Notes under the pieces: model-generated
What the model was told of the DNA's origin: nothing
The model's input: the letters and a program-made list of their open reading frames with translations, nothing else
Databases searched by the model: none
Assembly: GCF_003076755.1 (NCBI RefSeq)
Contig: NZ_QDKM01000005.1
Coordinates: 1 to 64,000 of the forward strand
Direction of reading: 5' to 3'
DNA: 64,000 nucleotides
From: Pararhodobacter oceanensis
GTDB lineage: Bacteria > Pseudomonadota > Alphaproteobacteria > Rhodobacterales > Rhodobacteraceae
Part shown: positions 63,803 to 64,000 of the stretch, piece by piece
Position numbering within the stretch: the stretch's first letter is position 1
Layout: each line of letters begins with the position of its first letter
Position numbers and translations under genes: made by a program

Positions 63803-63857
63803 AGGGGGCGCTGCCCCCGCGGCTGCGCCGCCCCCCGGGATATTTTTGGACAGATGA
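63803..63857 (+). repeat. Dispersed element A, copy 4
   Basis: GGGGGC-GCT-GCCCCC, then a second GC-rich stem and the core at 63838-63857 (GGATATTTTTGG..CAGATGA). It ends 5 bases before the stop of the convergent partial gene, so it occupies a convergent gap as copies 1 and 3 do. Confidence 0.8.
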
Positions 63858-63861
63858 GGGG

Positions 63862-64000
63862 TCAGGGCGCGACGAGCAGCAGTTCGGCGGTGATGCAGAT
63901 CGGGTTTTGGCCCGGCGTCAGGCGGCCCTTGTGGGTGCTGCCTTTGAGGGTGACGATTTCGGCGTCGATTTGCGCGCTGCCATCCGAGAGCGTGCCGCTG
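63862..64000 (-). CDS. Partial protein, C-terminal 45 residues only
   Basis: Cut by the window edge. The minus-strand frame ends LTPGQNPICITAELLLVAP and contains DGSAQIDAEIVTLKG. The frame is open and host-like, but I do not recognise the family; a small secreted or enzyme beta-domain is possible. Stop TGA at 63864-63862. Confidence 0.55.
   Translation of the reverse strand, partial: SGTLSDGSAQIDAEIVTLKGSTHKGRLTPGQNPICITAELLLVAP

Noticed and set aside
1-64000. tRNA, rRNA or riboswitch genes
   Set aside because: No sequence with a T-loop GTTCGA-type arm in a cloverleaf context, no rRNA signature and no known riboswitch core was found on reading.

Overview
The window looks like a chromosomal segment of an alphaproteobacterium of the order Rhodobacterales (Rhodobacter/Paracoccus-like). 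The evidence is the very GC-rich codon use, a RpoE-ChrR singlet-oxygen sigma/anti-sigma pair of near-identical size to the Rhodobacter sphaeroides pair, an HvrA-like H-NS protein, a DUF1127 protein, and the linkage of a histone-deacetylase-like gene with xseB, ispA and dxs. No rRNA, tRNA, prophage, transposase or CRISPR array was seen. About 65 protein genes are supported.

Layout. 0-5 kb: PilZ protein, then chrR-rpoE divergent from a flavin oxidase/DUF1365 pair and a DUF3775 gene. 5-9 kb: tyrosine/homogentisate breakdown (fahA, hmgA) with a divergent MarR regulator and a palindromic operator, then a GAF-type methionine sulfoxide reductase. 9-23 kb: mostly housekeeping and stress genes (MATE pump, DUF1127, GntR regulator, OmpA lipoprotein, alkyl-DNA repair, MFS, nth, adenosine kinase, htpX, CoA transferase, DsbA, DciA, mutY, alkB, EamA exporter). 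23.5-25.2 kb: an AT-rich islet with a membrane protein and a stand-alone GT51 glycosyltransferase-like protein, next to a ParB-like gene and a tandem repeat. 26.7-33.7 kb: HU, AMP nucleosidase, an Abi-like HEPN candidate, and the isoprenoid operon (HDAC-like, xseB, ispA, dxs). 34-38 kb: glutathione-dependent formaldehyde oxidation, a lytic transglycosylase and DUF2853. 38-47 kb: a surface-glycan region with a sulfotransferase-like protein, three glycosyltransferases, a methyltransferase, galU, cysQ and an orphan ABC-2 permease. 47-54 kb: small housekeeping genes, HvrA, map, sfsA, a CinA-like/GNAT/CMD operon and a phosphoglycolate phosphatase. 54-63 kb: an exopolysaccharide cluster (GT4, GH-like secreted protein, GT2, GT4, flippase, CpsD-like ATPase, Wzz-like protein), followed by idi.

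How the parts fit. RpoE-ChrR with its divergent oxidase/DUF1365 genes, MsrC, the DNA glycosylases Nth and MutY, and HtpX form a loose stress-response background. The glycan genes would supply UDP-glucose (GalU), build and decorate a polymer (GTs, methyltransferase, sulfotransferase, with CysQ removing the PAP by-product) and export it (flippase, Wzz/CpsD, ABC-2 permease). IspA, Dxs and Idi belong to isoprenoid supply.

The least-explained content is non-coding. Four families of dispersed or tandem GC-rich repeats occupy most gaps longer than 300 bases. One of them (52.8-53.3 kb) has three tandem copies whose stems show compensatory base changes, which suggests that a structure is conserved. 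Together with the AT-rich GT51 islet and the Abi-like gene, these are the best candidates for undescribed biology.
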